Assembly: GCA_046153505.1 (NCBI GenBank)
Contig: JBJXDT010000024.1
Coordinates: 1-45,473, forward strand
DNA from: JBJXDT01 sp046153505
Lineage (GTDB): Bacteria; Pseudomonadota; Gammaproteobacteria; Burkholderiales; Methylophilaceae
Reading direction: 5' to 3'
DNA length: 45,473 nt
Shown: positions 8,222 to 17,125 of the stretch, piece after piece
Layout: each line of letters begins with the position of its first letter
Numbering within the stretch: position 1 is the stretch's first letter
Made by a program: the position numbers and the translations under genes
Notes under the pieces: model-generated
Database searches by the model: none
The model's input: only the letters and a program-made list of their open reading frames with translations
What the model was told of the DNA's origin: nothing

Positions 8222-9145
8222 CTATCCACGCGGATGATGCACACTGTGTAACTTCTTAAGTCTCTCACGCGCAACGTGTGTGTAAATCTGAGTGGTGGAA
8301 ATATCCGAATGCCCGAGCAACATTTGCACAACGCGTAAATCTGCTCCGTGATTCAGCAAATGCGTGGCAAAGGCATGGCGTAACACATGCGGGCTCATGT
8401 GCTTGGTGATACCCGCTTGCAGTGCATACCGCTTGATTAAGTACCAAAAAGCTTGCCGCGTCATCGCCTCAGCACGCGCGGTAACAAACAGGGCATCGCT
8501 CAAACGCTTTTGCAAAATCTCGGGACGTGCTTCTTTTAAATATTTAGTAATCCAATCGGCCGCTTCTTCGCCCATCGGCACCAACCTCGTTTTGCTACCT
8601 TTGCCTGTGATGCGCACCACGCCATCTTGCGTGCTGACTTCATTCACCTTTACTGTCACCAATTCGGAAACGCGCAAACCACTGGCGTATAAAAGCTCTA
8701 GCATGGCCCTATCGCGCAAACCAATAGGGAGGCAGATGTTAGGGGCGTTAAGTAAATCTTCCACCTCTTGTTCATTGAGGCTTTTGGGCAAACTACGCGG
8801 CAGTTTGGGTGATTCGATTTGCTGCGTCGGGTCGGTTTGAATAAGGCTTTCGCGTTGGCAATAGCGATAGAAGCGCCGCATGCTGGCAATCAATCTGCCG
8901 ATACTGCGTGGTTTACTTTGTGGAAATTTAACCGCGAGATATTGCTGAATATCTACCTGATTGGCAGTCATAAGTTGCGTGTTACGCTTGGCTAGCCAAG
9001 TCGAAAATTGGCTTAAATCGGCACGGTAGCTTTCGAGCGTGTTTTTGGAGAGTCCGTCTTCAAGCCATAAGTGGTTAATAAAAGTATCAAGCTCAGGCGT
9101 TACTTGCGCACTCACACCTTTACGCCCTCGTGATTCAAGAGCCAT
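8222..9145 (-). CDS. xerD: site-specific tyrosine recombinase XerD
   Basis: Resolves chromosome dimers at dif together with XerC. The N-terminal SAM-like core-binding domain occupies about residues 14-105. The catalytic domain has the full tyrosine recombinase set: R158 (SGLRVSELV), K182, H253 and R256 (HVLRHAFATHLL), H279 (LLGHSDISTT) and Y288. The 307-residue length is normal. The ATG lies within the 3' end of the upstream alkyltransferase gene (34-bp overlap); a slightly later start cannot be excluded. This is a chromosomal housekeeping recombinase, not an element integrase: no phage-like genes or att repeats accompany it. Confidence 0.95.
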   Translation of the reverse strand: MALESRGRKGVSAQVTPELDTFINHLWLEDGLSKNTLESYRADLSQFSTWLAKRNTQLMTANQVDIQQYLAVKFPQSKPRSIGRLIASMRRFYRYCQRESLIQTDPTQQIESPKLPRSLPKSLNEQEVEDLLNAPNICLPIGLRDRAMLELLYASGLRVSELVTVKVNEVSTQDGVVRITGKGSKTRLVPMGEEAADWITKYLKEARPEILQKRLSDALFVTARAEAMTRQAFWYLIKRYALQAGITKHMSPHVLRHAFATHLLNHGADLRVVQMLLGHSDISTTQIYTHVARERLKKLHSVHHPRG

Positions 9146-9591
9146 TTTTTTATTTTTAAGCCATTCGGATCGCCTTGCATAAATCCGCCTAATCCATTTT
9201 TAGCCACCACCCGATGACAGGGTATCACTAGCGGCAAGTTATTTGCCCCACAAGCATTGGCAACTGCACGCGGACCACTTCCAATTTGATGTGCAATTTG
9301 CCCATAAGTGAGCACTTGCCCTCGCGGAATGGCACTAATGGCTTGCCACACGCGTTTTTGATACTCAGTCCCGTTTAGTTTAGAGGTCGGCTTAAGTTCG
9401 TTTTTTGCATCAGCAAAATAGGCTTCTATTTGTGCGGAAATATGGCTTAAGGTTTTATTGTCTGAGTGCTTAGGGTCAAGCTTTTGTGAGATAAACTCTA
9501 TCGCGATTTGTCCATTTTGTTGCATTAATCCAACTGCACCAAAGGGGGCGCTGACAATACAATCGAATTGCAGATGACGTTTGTTTTGCAT
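9112..9591 (-). CDS. ogt: methylated-DNA-[protein]-cysteine S-methyltransferase
   Basis: Suicide repair enzyme that removes O6-alkyl groups from guanine. The C-terminal domain has the active-site LVIPCHRVV with acceptor C125, the DNA-recognition helix GSGPRAVANACGANNLP and the upstream YQKRVWQAISAIPRGQVLTYG. The 159-residue single-function form fits Ogt rather than the larger Ada. It overlaps xerD by 34 bp and is probably co-transcribed with it. Confidence 0.95.
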   Translation of the reverse strand: MQNKRHLQFDCIVSAPFGAVGLMQQNGQIAIEFISQKLDPKHSDNKTLSHISAQIEAYFADAKNELKPTSKLNGTEYQKRVWQAISAIPRGQVLTYGQIAHQIGSGPRAVANACGANNLPLVIPCHRVVAKNGLGGFMQGDPNGLKIKKWLLNHEGVKV

Positions 9592-9643
9592 GTTTTAATT
9601 TTACTCGTAAGACCAATTAACGCAAATACAAGTTTATGCAAAT

Positions 9644-9669
9644 AAAAAAGCCCCAAAACAATGGGGCTT
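9644..9669 (-). terminator. intrinsic terminator after rplS
   Basis: 7-bp arms AAGCCCC (9648-9654) and GGGGCTT (9663-9669) with an 8-nt loop; six T follow on the minus strand. It marks the end of the rpsP-rimM-trmD-rplS operon. Confidence 0.85.
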
Positions 9670-9684
9670 ACATACAGCTTAATC

Positions 9685-10083
9685 TTATGATGCATCTGCT
9701 TCTGGCGCCATAATTTCTTTTTCGCGCGCTACCAATTTTTCTTTAATACGCGCAGATTTACCTGAACGCTCACGCAAGTAATAAAGTTTTGCACGACGAA
9801 CATCACCGCGTCGTTTTAGCTCGATACTCGCGATAAGTGGTGAGTAAGTTTGGAATGTACGCTCCACGCCTTCACCAGATGAGATTTTACGTACGATGAA
9901 TGATGAATTCAAACCACGATTACGTTTCGCAATCACTACGCCTTCATATGCCTGCACACGTTTGCGGGTACCTTCAACCACGTTTACACCTACCACCACT
10001 GTATCGCCTGGGGCGAAATCAGGAATCTTTTTACCTAAACGAGCAATTTCTTCCTGCTCTAACATTTTAATAATATCTGCCAC
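9685..10083 (-). CDS. rplS: 50S ribosomal protein bL19
   Basis: 132 residues with the L19 signatures PGDTVVVGVNVVEGTRKRVQ and RRGDVRRAKLYYLRERSGK. The start is GTG, preceded by AGGAG six bases upstream. It is the last gene of the conserved rpsP-rimM-trmD-rplS operon and is followed by a clear terminator. Confidence 0.98.
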   Translation of the reverse strand: MADIIKMLEQEEIARLGKKIPDFAPGDTVVVGVNVVEGTRKRVQAYEGVVIAKRNRGLNSSFIVRKISSGEGVERTFQTYSPLIASIELKRRGDVRRAKLYYLRERSGKSARIKEKLVAREKEIMAPEADAS

Positions 10084-10127
10084 TTTGTGCTCCTTTTAAT
10101 TATGAAGAAACTTGTTCCTGCATTTTG

Positions 10128-10874
10128 TTACTCTTTATCGAGCTCCTTAAGCAGCCGTGCTTCCTCTTTCGTCAACGACCTTGCGGCCAATAAATCCGGG
10201 CGTTTTGCCCTTGTTAAAGCAAGCGATTGTTTTAATCGCCATTCTTTAATCTTTGCATGGTTACCTGACAACAGCAATTCAGGCACCCTTAGAACTTTAC
10301 CTAAAGTCCCAGCATATTCTTCTGGACGCGTATAGTGCGGACAATCCAGCAAACCATCCACAAAGGAATCTTCTACCGCTGAATCTTTATCGCCTAACAC
10401 ACCAGGCAACTGTCTAATCACCGCATCCATCAGCGCCATGGCGGGAATTTCACCGCCGCTTAACACATAGTCGCCTATTGATATTTCTTCGTCTACTTGC
10501 GTGTCTAACAAACGCTGATCGACGCCTTCATAACGACTTGCTAACAAAATCAAACTTTTTTCTTGCGCCAATTGCATCACTTTTTGATGCGTCAGTGGCT
10601 TGCCACTGGGCGAAAGGTGAATCACTTTAGTTTCTAGCCCAAATGCTTGCTTCGCAGCATTGATTGCCTTTTCCAGCGGCTCTATCAACATCACCATGCC
10701 TGGGCCGCCGCCGTAAGGCCTATCATCAACTGTTTTGTGATTATCTGTTGTAAATTCGCGCGGATTCCAACACTTCAAATCAACAATCTTATTCTCAAAT
10801 GCACGTCCTGTAATGCCAGACTGCGTCAACGCTTCGAACATTTCTGGAAAAAGCGTAATGACATCAAATCGCAT
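10128..10874 (-). CDS. trmD: tRNA (guanine-N1-)-methyltransferase
   Basis: Methylates G37 N1 of tRNAs with a G36, preventing frameshifting. The SPOUT-fold trefoil knot region is visible as LLASRYEGVDQRLLDTQ and ISIGDYVLSGGE near residues 115-145, preceded by RPYGGGPGMVM. The 248-residue length is normal. It is the third gene of the rpsP operon, 31 bp after rimM. Confidence 0.98.
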   Translation of the reverse strand: MRFDVITLFPEMFEALTQSGITGRAFENKIVDLKCWNPREFTTDNHKTVDDRPYGGGPGMVMLIEPLEKAINAAKQAFGLETKVIHLSPSGKPLTHQKVMQLAQEKSLILLASRYEGVDQRLLDTQVDEEISIGDYVLSGGEIPAMALMDAVIRQLPGVLGDKDSAVEDSFVDGLLDCPHYTRPEEYAGTLGKVLRVPELLLSGNHAKIKEWRLKQSLALTRAKRPDLLAARSLTKEEARLLKELDKE

Positions 10875-10905
10875 ACAGTTTCTAACTTTTTAGTTGGCAA
10901 GCCAA

Positions 10906-11430
10906 TTAAAAGTCGGCATCCCAATCAACCAGCATGGTTTGTTTTTCTAAACTCACGTCCAATATAGTTTGCGCTGTAAATGGAATTAATCGCTCTCGCT
11001 TTCCTTTTGCGTCTTGCCCACTCACTACAATCACGTCATTCGCGCCAGTTTCCAGCACATCTGTGATATTGCCAAATTCCACATCTTGTAGATTTTTGAC
11101 ATCTAGCCCAATTAAATCGGACCAGTAATATTCTTCATTTTCTAACGCAGGTAAAGATGCTCTAGGAACCGCTACCTGCTTGCCTTTGCAAGCAAATGCG
11201 CCATCACGCTCATCAATACCGTTTAACTTAACCAACAATACATCATTATGAATTTTGGCAGATTCCAGCTTTAGCTCACGCCACTCTGTATCTTTGCCAA
11301 TCCACCATGTTTTATAATCGAGTAAAGTATCAAACACTTCGGTATCTGGGATGATTTTTAGCCACCCAAAAACGCCGTAGGGCGCAACTATGCGCCCCAT
11401 CACGACTAAATCTTTAGCTTCCGTTTTCAT
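10906..11430 (-). CDS. rimM: 16S rRNA processing protein RimM
   Basis: Assembly factor for the 30S head that binds S19. The 174 residues include the N-terminal RimM domain (MGRIVAPYGVFGWLKI) and the PRC-barrel-like C-terminal half (YYWSDLIGLDV). It is 17 bp downstream of rpsP and in the same operon. Confidence 0.97.
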   Translation of the reverse strand: MKTEAKDLVVMGRIVAPYGVFGWLKIIPDTEVFDTLLDYKTWWIGKDTEWRELKLESAKIHNDVLLVKLNGIDERDGAFACKGKQVAVPRASLPALENEEYYWSDLIGLDVKNLQDVEFGNITDVLETGANDVIVVSGQDAKGKRERLIPFTAQTILDVSLEKQTMLVDWDADF

Positions 11431-11447
11431 CGAAAACGGCTCAGCAT

Positions 11448-11948
11448 TTACTCAGCTGCAGGAGTTTCTTCTACAGCTGGCGCTTCAGCAGCAGGTGCTT
11501 CTTCAACTACAGCAGCTGCTTCAGCTTCTGCGGCTTTAGCAGCTTCGGCAGCTTTTTCTGCATCAGCAGCAGCTTTAGCATCCGCTTCCGCTTTAGCTTC
11601 ATCCGCAGCAGCTTTTAATTTAGCAGCTTCAGCTGCAGCAGCTTTAGCCTTAGAAGCAGCCGCTTTTTCTGCGTCTTTTGCTTTAGCAGCAAGCATTGCC
11701 TCAGGACCTTTAGCGTGAAATTTAACTAAACGTGCAACCGTATCAGAAAGTTGTGCACCATTACTTGTCCAATGTTGCACACGCGCTGCATCAACGCGTA
11801 AACCTTCAACGCCAGCCGCAGCTGCAGGGTTGTAAAAACCAACGCGCTCAATAAAACGACCATCGCGACGATTGCGCGAATCTGCCACTACTACATTGTA
11901 GAATGGGTTCTTTTTAGAGCCACCGCGTGATAAACGAATAACGACCAT
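11448..11948 (-). CDS. rpsP: 30S ribosomal protein bS16 with long Ala-rich tail
   Basis: The first 85 residues or so are a normal S16 (VVIRLSRGGSKKNPFYNVVVADSR). The remaining half is a low-complexity tail rich in Ala, Lys, Glu and Asp, ending in a Pro-Ala-Glu repeat (EEAPAAEAPAVEETPAAE). At 166 residues it is roughly twice the usual length. Moderate C-terminal extensions of S16 are seen in some betaproteobacteria; this one would be solvent-exposed and possibly helical. It is first in its operon, with a near-consensus promoter upstream. Confidence 0.97.
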   Translation of the reverse strand: MVVIRLSRGGSKKNPFYNVVVADSRNRRDGRFIERVGFYNPAAAAGVEGLRVDAARVQHWTSNGAQLSDTVARLVKFHAKGPEAMLAAKAKDAEKAAASKAKAAAAEAAKLKAAADEAKAEADAKAAADAEKAAEAAKAAEAEAAAVVEEAPAAEAPAVEETPAAE

Positions 11949-11986
11949 AATCTAATCTCTTAATAATATTCTGCAGAAAGGCGCGG

Positions 11987-12016
11987 ATTATACGTTATTT
12001 TTGAAGCGCTTGGCAA
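11987..12016 (-). promoter_or_regulatory. rpsP operon promoter
   Basis: On the minus strand, -35 TTGCCA (12011-12016) and a perfect -10 TATAAT (11987-11992) are 18 bp apart, about 40 bp upstream of the rpsP ATG. A strong sigma-70 promoter suits ribosomal protein genes. Confidence 0.8.
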
Positions 12017-12041
12017 CTAAAAAGCGTCTTTTTTTGCAAAT

Positions 12042-12713
12042 TCAGGTGGCGTAACGTGTGGGGTCTGGCAAACCTGCTTTTAAAAAGCCATCACGTCGCA
12101 AACGGCATGAATCACACAAACCACAAGCTTCACCATTTTCATTCGCCTGATAACATGAAACCGTCACGCTGTAAGGCACGTCCAGCTTGGTTCCCAGCGT
12201 GATGATTTGCGCTTTTGTCAGGTCAATTAATGGCGCATGCACAGTAATTTTCTTACCTTCGACTGCACTTTTTGTTGCCAAATTCGCCATTTCTTGAAAT
12301 GCGCGCACGTACTCGCCACGACAATCTGGGTAGCCGGAATAATCTAGAGCGTTCACACCAATAAAAATATCTTGCGCCTGCAGAACCTCTGCCCAAGCAA
12401 GCGAGAGTGAGAGCATGATAGTGTTGCGTGCAGGCACGTAGGTCACTGGAATACCTTTTGTTTCAGACTCAGGCACAGCAATGGCGTTATCAGTCAGCGC
12501 AGAGCCCCCAAACAAACTTAAATCCAAATTCACAGTTTTATGTTCCATGACAGCTAGCTTGGAAGCCAATATACGCGCAGCTTGCAGCTCGGCGATGTGG
12601 CGCTGGTGATAATCCAAACTCAAGCAATAGCAATCAAACCCTTGCGATTTTGCAATCGCTAGTACGGTTGCGGAATCCAATCCGCCAGAAAGTAAAACGA
12701 CGGCTTTTTTCAT
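12042..12713 (-). CDS. queC: 7-cyano-7-deazaguanine synthase
   Basis: ATP-dependent conversion of carboxy-deazaguanine to preQ0 in queuosine synthesis. The PP-loop SGGLDSAT is at the N-terminus. The zinc site is formed by C-terminal cysteines in SCYQANENGEACGLCDSC. The ATG at 12711-12713 is preferred because it overlaps the queE stop as ATGA and is preceded by a purine-rich GGGGGGAAAAGG. An in-frame ATG at 12734 would add seven residues without homology (MGGKGWR). It is translationally coupled to queE. Confidence 0.96.
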   Translation of the reverse strand: MKKAVVLLSGGLDSATVLAIAKSQGFDCYCLSLDYHQRHIAELQAARILASKLAVMEHKTVNLDLSLFGGSALTDNAIAVPESETKGIPVTYVPARNTIMLSLSLAWAEVLQAQDIFIGVNALDYSGYPDCRGEYVRAFQEMANLATKSAVEGKKITVHAPLIDLTKAQIITLGTKLDVPYSVTVSCYQANENGEACGLCDSCRLRRDGFLKAGLPDPTRYAT

Positions 12714-13348
12714 ACGCCAGCCTTTTCCCCCCATAAAATTTTATGTAGCTGGATTTGCATTCTAACTGGCAGCTTATCCTCTAATACCCAAGCCGCGAGT
12801 GTCTCTGCAGGTAGGTCGTGAAAACTTGGTGAAAACAAAATCGGGCATTTTTCTGTCAAATTCAGTGCAGCCATTTTGGCTTTTGCCCAGTCGTAATCGG
12901 TGCGATTACATAGCACAAATTTAATTTCGTCTTTGGCTTTAATATGGTCAATATTTGTCCAAAGCATATTTTTTTCTTCATTTGAGGCAGGCGTTTTAAT
13001 ATCCAAAATTACTGATACGCGCATATCTACAGGCGCAATATCTATTTTGCCACCCGTTTCAAGTGATACGCTGTAACCCTCATCACATAGGGCTTTTAAC
13101 AAGTCATAACATTCCTTTTGTGCAAGCGGCTCACCACCTGTAACGGTTACAAATTTTGCGCCAAATTCGGCCACTGTATTAAGAATTTCTGCAATTTCCA
13201 TATTGTCGCCGCCAGAGAACGCATATGCTGTATCGCAATAAGCGCAGCGCATAGGACAGCCAGTAAGGCGAACAAAGGCCGTAGGCAAACCTATTCGCGA
13301 AGTTTCGCCTTGTAAAGAATAGAATATTTCGTAAATTTTGAGTGACAT
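12710..13348 (-). CDS. queE: 7-carboxy-7-deazaguanine synthase
   Basis: Radical SAM enzyme that converts carboxy-tetrahydropterin to carboxy-deazaguanine. The CxxxCxxC cluster motif is C31, C35 and C38 (GCPMRCAYCDT). The early SLQGE motif and the TVTGGEPL SAM-binding motif are present. The 212-residue length is normal. It is upstream of and coupled to queC; a terminator separates it from cpoB, so the queE-queC pair probably has its own promoter or relies on read-through. Confidence 0.96.
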   Translation of the reverse strand: MSLKIYEIFYSLQGETSRIGLPTAFVRLTGCPMRCAYCDTAYAFSGGDNMEIAEILNTVAEFGAKFVTVTGGEPLAQKECYDLLKALCDEGYSVSLETGGKIDIAPVDMRVSVILDIKTPASNEEKNMLWTNIDHIKAKDEIKFVLCNRTDYDWAKAKMAALNLTEKCPILFSPSFHDLPAETLAAWVLEDKLPVRMQIQLHKILWGEKAGV

Positions 13349-13357
13349 GAATTGTGT

Positions 13358-13386
13358 AAAACAAACGCCAACTGTGAAGTTGGCGT
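13358..13386 (-). terminator. intrinsic terminator after cpoB
   Basis: Perfect 8-bp arms ACGCCAAC (13365-13372) and GTTGGCGT (13379-13386) around TGTGAA; on the minus strand it is followed by TTTGTTTT. It ends the long yebC/ruv/tol-pal transcription unit before queE. Confidence 0.8.
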
Positions 13387-13420
13387 CATTTTAAAGCAAA
13401 AGTACTTAAGAATTAAGGTT

Positions 13421-14233
13421 TTATTTGATACTTTCTAGCATTTTCAAGCGTTTTTGCGCATTTGGCGTCACGTCAGCATTGGGAAATTTTGCGACTAAGT
13501 CGCGCAAGGTTTTCTTTGCGCTTGTCACTTGCCCTAATTGAATCTGGCTATTTGCGATGTTATATAGAGCATCTGGTACTTTCGCACTGTCTGAATGAGA
13601 ATCCACCACTTTTTGCTGTGTAGCAATAGAGGATTTATAGTTTTTCAGTGCAAACTGCGCATAGCCCAAGCCGTAAAGTGCATCAGGCACCAACTTGCTA
13701 GTCGGAAAATCTTTCAAGAATGCATCATAAGCTGTAAACGCTTCTTTATATTTTGCAGATTTACTCAACGCATCAGCATCCGCGAATGCTTTTACATCTT
13801 TTTCTTCTACAACTGCTGCAACAGGTGCGCCAGAAACCACGCCGCTATTGGCTGCTGGGGCAGGTGCGCCGGCACTCTCAAGCTTGCGCAAACGAGTATC
13901 TGTATCTGCATACAAATCTTTTTGTCGTTGCTGCGCTTGCTCCAAGTTATGCTGCGCCAACTCTAAATCACCTTTTAGCTGTGCGTTCTCTTGCTTAAGT
14001 TGGTCTATTTGCCCCTGTAAATCTTGTGCATTTTGCGTTTGCAACGATTCCACTGCGCTCAATTTTTTCTTAAGTTCGTTTATCGTTGCTTGCTGCGCAT
14101 CGTGGTTGGCTTTAGCGGTAGCCTCTACATCCAAGATTTTTTTGCGCGCCTCTTTGTCATCAAACAAAGCAGCGTGCGCGCTTAAAGCAAATAGACTCAA
14201 CCCAACAAAAAGGTACTTTTTAAGTGCCGTCAT
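13421..14233 (-). CDS. cpoB: cell division coordinator CpoB (YbgF)
   Basis: Periplasmic protein that links Tol-Pal constriction with PBP1B-driven peptidoglycan synthesis. 270 residues: signal peptide 1-21 ending SAHA, a coiled-coil segment at about 30-115 rich in Gln and Leu, an Ala/Pro linker, and a TPR region at about 145-265 (ALYGLGYAQFALKNYKSSI, ALYNIANSQIQLGQ). It starts 3 bp after the pal stop and is the last gene of the tol-pal operon. Confidence 0.95.
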   Translation of the reverse strand: MTALKKYLFVGLSLFALSAHAALFDDKEARKKILDVEATAKANHDAQQATINELKKKLSAVESLQTQNAQDLQGQIDQLKQENAQLKGDLELAQHNLEQAQQRQKDLYADTDTRLRKLESAGAPAPAANSGVVSGAPVAAVVEEKDVKAFADADALSKSAKYKEAFTAYDAFLKDFPTSKLVPDALYGLGYAQFALKNYKSSIATQQKVVDSHSDSAKVPDALYNIANSQIQLGQVTSAKKTLRDLVAKFPNADVTPNAQKRLKMLESIK

Positions 14234-14236
14234 GCC

Positions 14237-14812
14237 TTAGTCACCTTCGTAAACAATATCCACGCGACGATTTTTTTGAAAGCAGTCCTCATCGGCACAG
14301 TTTGAAGTGGCACGCTCTTCACCATAACTTACGGTTTCGATTTGCTTGTCATTTACGCCTAGCAAATTAAGTGCTTTTTTAACTGCTACTGAGCGGCGTT
14401 GGCCAAGCGATAAGTTGTATTCACGGGTACCACGTTCATCAGTATTGCCTTGCAGAATCGTTTTAGCATCTGCATGACTTTGCAAATATTTGGCGTGCGC
14501 TTCTATATTTGGACGAAACTCAGCGCGAATCGTATCGCTATTGTAATCAAAGTAAATGGCGCGTTTGGAAAGAATATTATTTGGGTCTTTCAATGGATTA
14601 TTGCCTGCATCATTTGGTTTGCTATCCACTGCAACTTCTTTTACCGCATTGGTATCAGCGCCGGTATCAGCTGGCGCTGTTGCAGTAGGGGCTGACGGAC
14701 TTTTATCCTCCACTTTTGCTGGTGTCATTGGTGTGCTTTTACAAGCGCCTAGCAATACCGTTATTGCGACGATTCCGAGTAACTTCGAATTGACCTTAGA
14801 AAAATGATACAT
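14237..14812 (-). CDS. pal: peptidoglycan-associated lipoprotein Pal
   Basis: Outer-membrane lipoprotein that binds peptidoglycan and TolB. The lipobox is LLGAC with lipidated C24. A polar Pro/Ala/Asp linker follows. The OmpA-like domain covers about residues 85-190 (YFDYNSDTI, GNTDERGTREYNLSLGQRR). There are two cysteines in NCADEDCFQ. It follows tolB by 48 bp, with GAGGAG before the start. Confidence 0.97.
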   Translation of the reverse strand: MYHFSKVNSKLLGIVAITVLLGACKSTPMTPAKVEDKSPSAPTATAPADTGADTNAVKEVAVDSKPNDAGNNPLKDPNNILSKRAIYFDYNSDTIRAEFRPNIEAHAKYLQSHADAKTILQGNTDERGTREYNLSLGQRRSVAVKKALNLLGVNDKQIETVSYGEERATSNCADEDCFQKNRRVDIVYEGD

Positions 14813-14860
14813 ATTGACTCCTCTTTAATTGTGTTGCCCTGATCTTTATAATATGGATGG

Positions 14861-16135
14861 CTAGTTTAGCAACGGGCCCCAAGCAGGCTCGCGCACATCG
14901 CCACGCGATTCACTCAAACGTTGACGTACTTTTCCATCCGACGAAACTGCAGCCAAACTGCCACGTCCACCCAGTTTGGTGGCATATAAAATAACGCGAC
15001 CATTTGGCGCAAAACTTGGTGATTCGTCTTGACTACCTTCGCTTAACAATTGTACCTGACCACTGGCCAAATCTTGAAGCGCGACTTTGAATCTGCCGCC
15101 ATCATTGCGAATATACACCAATGATTTGCCATCGGGTGAAAAACGCGGGCTGACATTATATGTACCTTCAAACGTCACGCGGCTGGCATCACCGCCACCT
15201 GCTGGAACGCGATAAATCTGCGGTTTTCCACCACGGTCTGAGCTGAAATAAATCCAGTTCCCATCGTGAGAAAATGCAGGCTCTGTATCAATCGCCGTGC
15301 TCTTGGTAATTTGTTTCAAGTTACCACCACTCGAATCTATTGTATAAATTTGCGAGTTGGCGCCGTATGTCAACACAATCGCCAGCTTGCTGCCATCGGG
15401 TGACCACGAAGGCGCACTGTTGTTGCCTTTATAGTTTGCGACCATTTCACGACTGCCACTCATGAGCGATTGAACGAAAACAATCGGTTTTTTCTTTTCG
15501 AAAGACACATAAGCTAATTTAGTGCCATCTGGTGCCCAAGCGGGTGAGATGATTGGCTCGTTGGACGAAACCACGGTTTGCGGATTATAACCATCAGCAT
15601 CCGCCACCTGTAGTGCATAACGCTTGCCCAGCTTAGTAATATAAGCAATTCGGCTTGCAAATGCGCCAGGCTCACCAGTAAGCTTTTGGTAAATAATATC
15701 AGCAATTTTGTGCGCGGTGATACGTGCTTGGCTAGGTGTGATTTGATAATCCAACCCCGCTAGTTGGGTTTGCTTTAAGGCATCCATCAACTGAAATGAT
15801 ATTTTTAAACGGCCACCAGCCATTGTCTCGACATTGCCAACAGTGATTGCTTGTGCTTGCAAGGCTGTCCATTCCGCATATTTAATTTGTGAAGACGAAG
15901 TTGGGAGATTTGCCATGCCGCGCGTTTCTAGCACACGAAAAAGACCGCTGCGCTTTAAATCTGCGCCGATTATTTCGCTAATATTTTCTTTGGCTGTATT
16001 TGCGTTGCCAAACGGCACAACCGCAATGGGGATTTGCTGGGCGCTACCACCGCTAATTTCAATATCTAGCGCCGCATGTGCTGCTGAAGCAATCAATGCG
16101 ATTGCAGAAAAAAGTGCAAGTCGGATAAAGTTCAT
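14861..16135 (-). CDS. tolB: Tol-Pal system periplasmic protein TolB
   Basis: Periplasmic beta-propeller that couples TolA and Pal. 424 residues: signal peptide to about residue 21 (IASAAHA), an N-terminal alpha/beta domain to about 150, then repeated propeller blades with the PD40-type pattern SPxWSPDGxxLA (for example SAPSWSPDGSKLAIV). It is separated from tolA by 128 AT-rich bp, the largest gap in the tol cluster, which could hold an internal promoter, though no convincing -35/-10 pair was found. Confidence 0.97.
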   Translation of the reverse strand: MNFIRLALFSAIALIASAAHAALDIEISGGSAQQIPIAVVPFGNANTAKENISEIIGADLKRSGLFRVLETRGMANLPTSSSQIKYAEWTALQAQAITVGNVETMAGGRLKISFQLMDALKQTQLAGLDYQITPSQARITAHKIADIIYQKLTGEPGAFASRIAYITKLGKRYALQVADADGYNPQTVVSSNEPIISPAWAPDGTKLAYVSFEKKKPIVFVQSLMSGSREMVANYKGNNSAPSWSPDGSKLAIVLTYGANSQIYTIDSSGGNLKQITKSTAIDTEPAFSHDGNWIYFSSDRGGKPQIYRVPAGGGDASRVTFEGTYNVSPRFSPDGKSLVYIRNDGGRFKVALQDLASGQVQLLSEGSQDESPSFAPNGRVILYATKLGGRGSLAAVSSDGKVRQRLSESRGDVREPAWGPLLN

Positions 16136-16264
16136 AAGCTATTAGTGTCTTATTTTTGAAAAAGTTCTATCGAATTCTACTGCAATACTGCTTTCATACT
16201 AGCGCATTTACACTTTATTACAATTATTTACGCTTTGTTTACATGGTTAAAAACTAGTAATACG

Positions 16265-17113
16265 CTAATTATCATTAGGGCGAAACTTTAAATTTAAGTT
16301 TCTGAAATTTTGAAACAGACTCTGATCAGGCGGCAATGGCAATGGCTGGGATTCGATAATAGCGCGCTCTACAGCATCATCACACGCTGTAATTCCACTA
16401 GATTTATTGATTATTGGTTTACCAGCCAATTCGCCCGTTGGCAATAAACCTATCTCAAAACGCAGCTCAGGATTACCATCTCCACAAACAGTTTTATTAA
16501 CATGGCTCCGAATTTTTAACCGAATTTTTGCAGTGAATTCCCCAATTAAACTAGCATTTGCAGCACTGGATTTTTTATCACTGTCACCTTTTTCTTCATT
16601 TAGCGCCTCTTGTTGAAACTTTTTTAGCGCATCACTTTTATCTTTTTTCTCTTCTTTATTCAAGTCCTCATCGCGCATTGCGGCTAACAACTTCTTCCTG
16701 TCTTCGTCTTTCTTACGTTTTTCTTCTAATTTTTTTTCCTCTAGCTGTTTTTCTTTTTCCGCCATTTGCCGCTCTTTCTCGGCAAGCTCTTGTTTTTTCT
16801 TTTCTAGCGCAATTTCAGCTTCCTTTTCTTCCAGCTTTTGCTGTTCCTCAATTTTTTGTTTTTCTTCAACTTTTGGGTCTGGTTTTGGCTCTTCTTTTAC
16901 AACAGGATCAGGCTTGGTTTCAGGTTTTGGCTCGGGCTTAGGTGCATTTTGAGCAGGCAATTTATCCCATAAATCCACCTCAGTTACATTCAAAACGTTG
17001 TGCGCCGCTTTCCAGTTAAATGAGATTAGTAAGGCACTAAGCAAGACAACATGCACCGCAACCGCTAGGGCGCCTGCTTTCCATGAAACTGAATTTTCGT
17101 GCTTTCTAATCAT
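16265..17113 (-). CDS. tolA: Tol-Pal system protein TolA
   Basis: Inner-membrane protein that spans the periplasm. 282 residues: one N-terminal membrane anchor (about 13-33), a Pro/Lys/Glu stretch followed by a long charged helical domain II (about 55-190, rich in EK and KQ), and a C-terminal domain III with the conserved Cys pair (TVCGDGNPELRFEIG and GITACDD). It is shorter in domain II than E. coli TolA, as is common in betaproteobacteria. It lies between tolR and tolB. Confidence 0.95.
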   Translation of the reverse strand: MIRKHENSVSWKAGALAVAVHVVLLSALLISFNWKAAHNVLNVTEVDLWDKLPAQNAPKPEPKPETKPDPVVKEEPKPDPKVEEKQKIEEQQKLEEKEAEIALEKKKQELAEKERQMAEKEKQLEEKKLEEKRKKDEDRKKLLAAMRDEDLNKEEKKDKSDALKKFQQEALNEEKGDSDKKSSAANASLIGEFTAKIRLKIRSHVNKTVCGDGNPELRFEIGLLPTGELAGKPIINKSSGITACDDAVERAIIESQPLPLPPDQSLFQNFRNLNLKFRPNDN

Positions 17114-17125
17114 TTTGGCGAATCA

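Noticed and set aside
8222..9145. Tyrosine recombinase as the integrase of a mobile element
   Set aside because: The sequence is a full-length XerD-type housekeeping recombinase, overlapped by an alkyltransferase gene; no att repeats, tRNA or phage genes are nearby.
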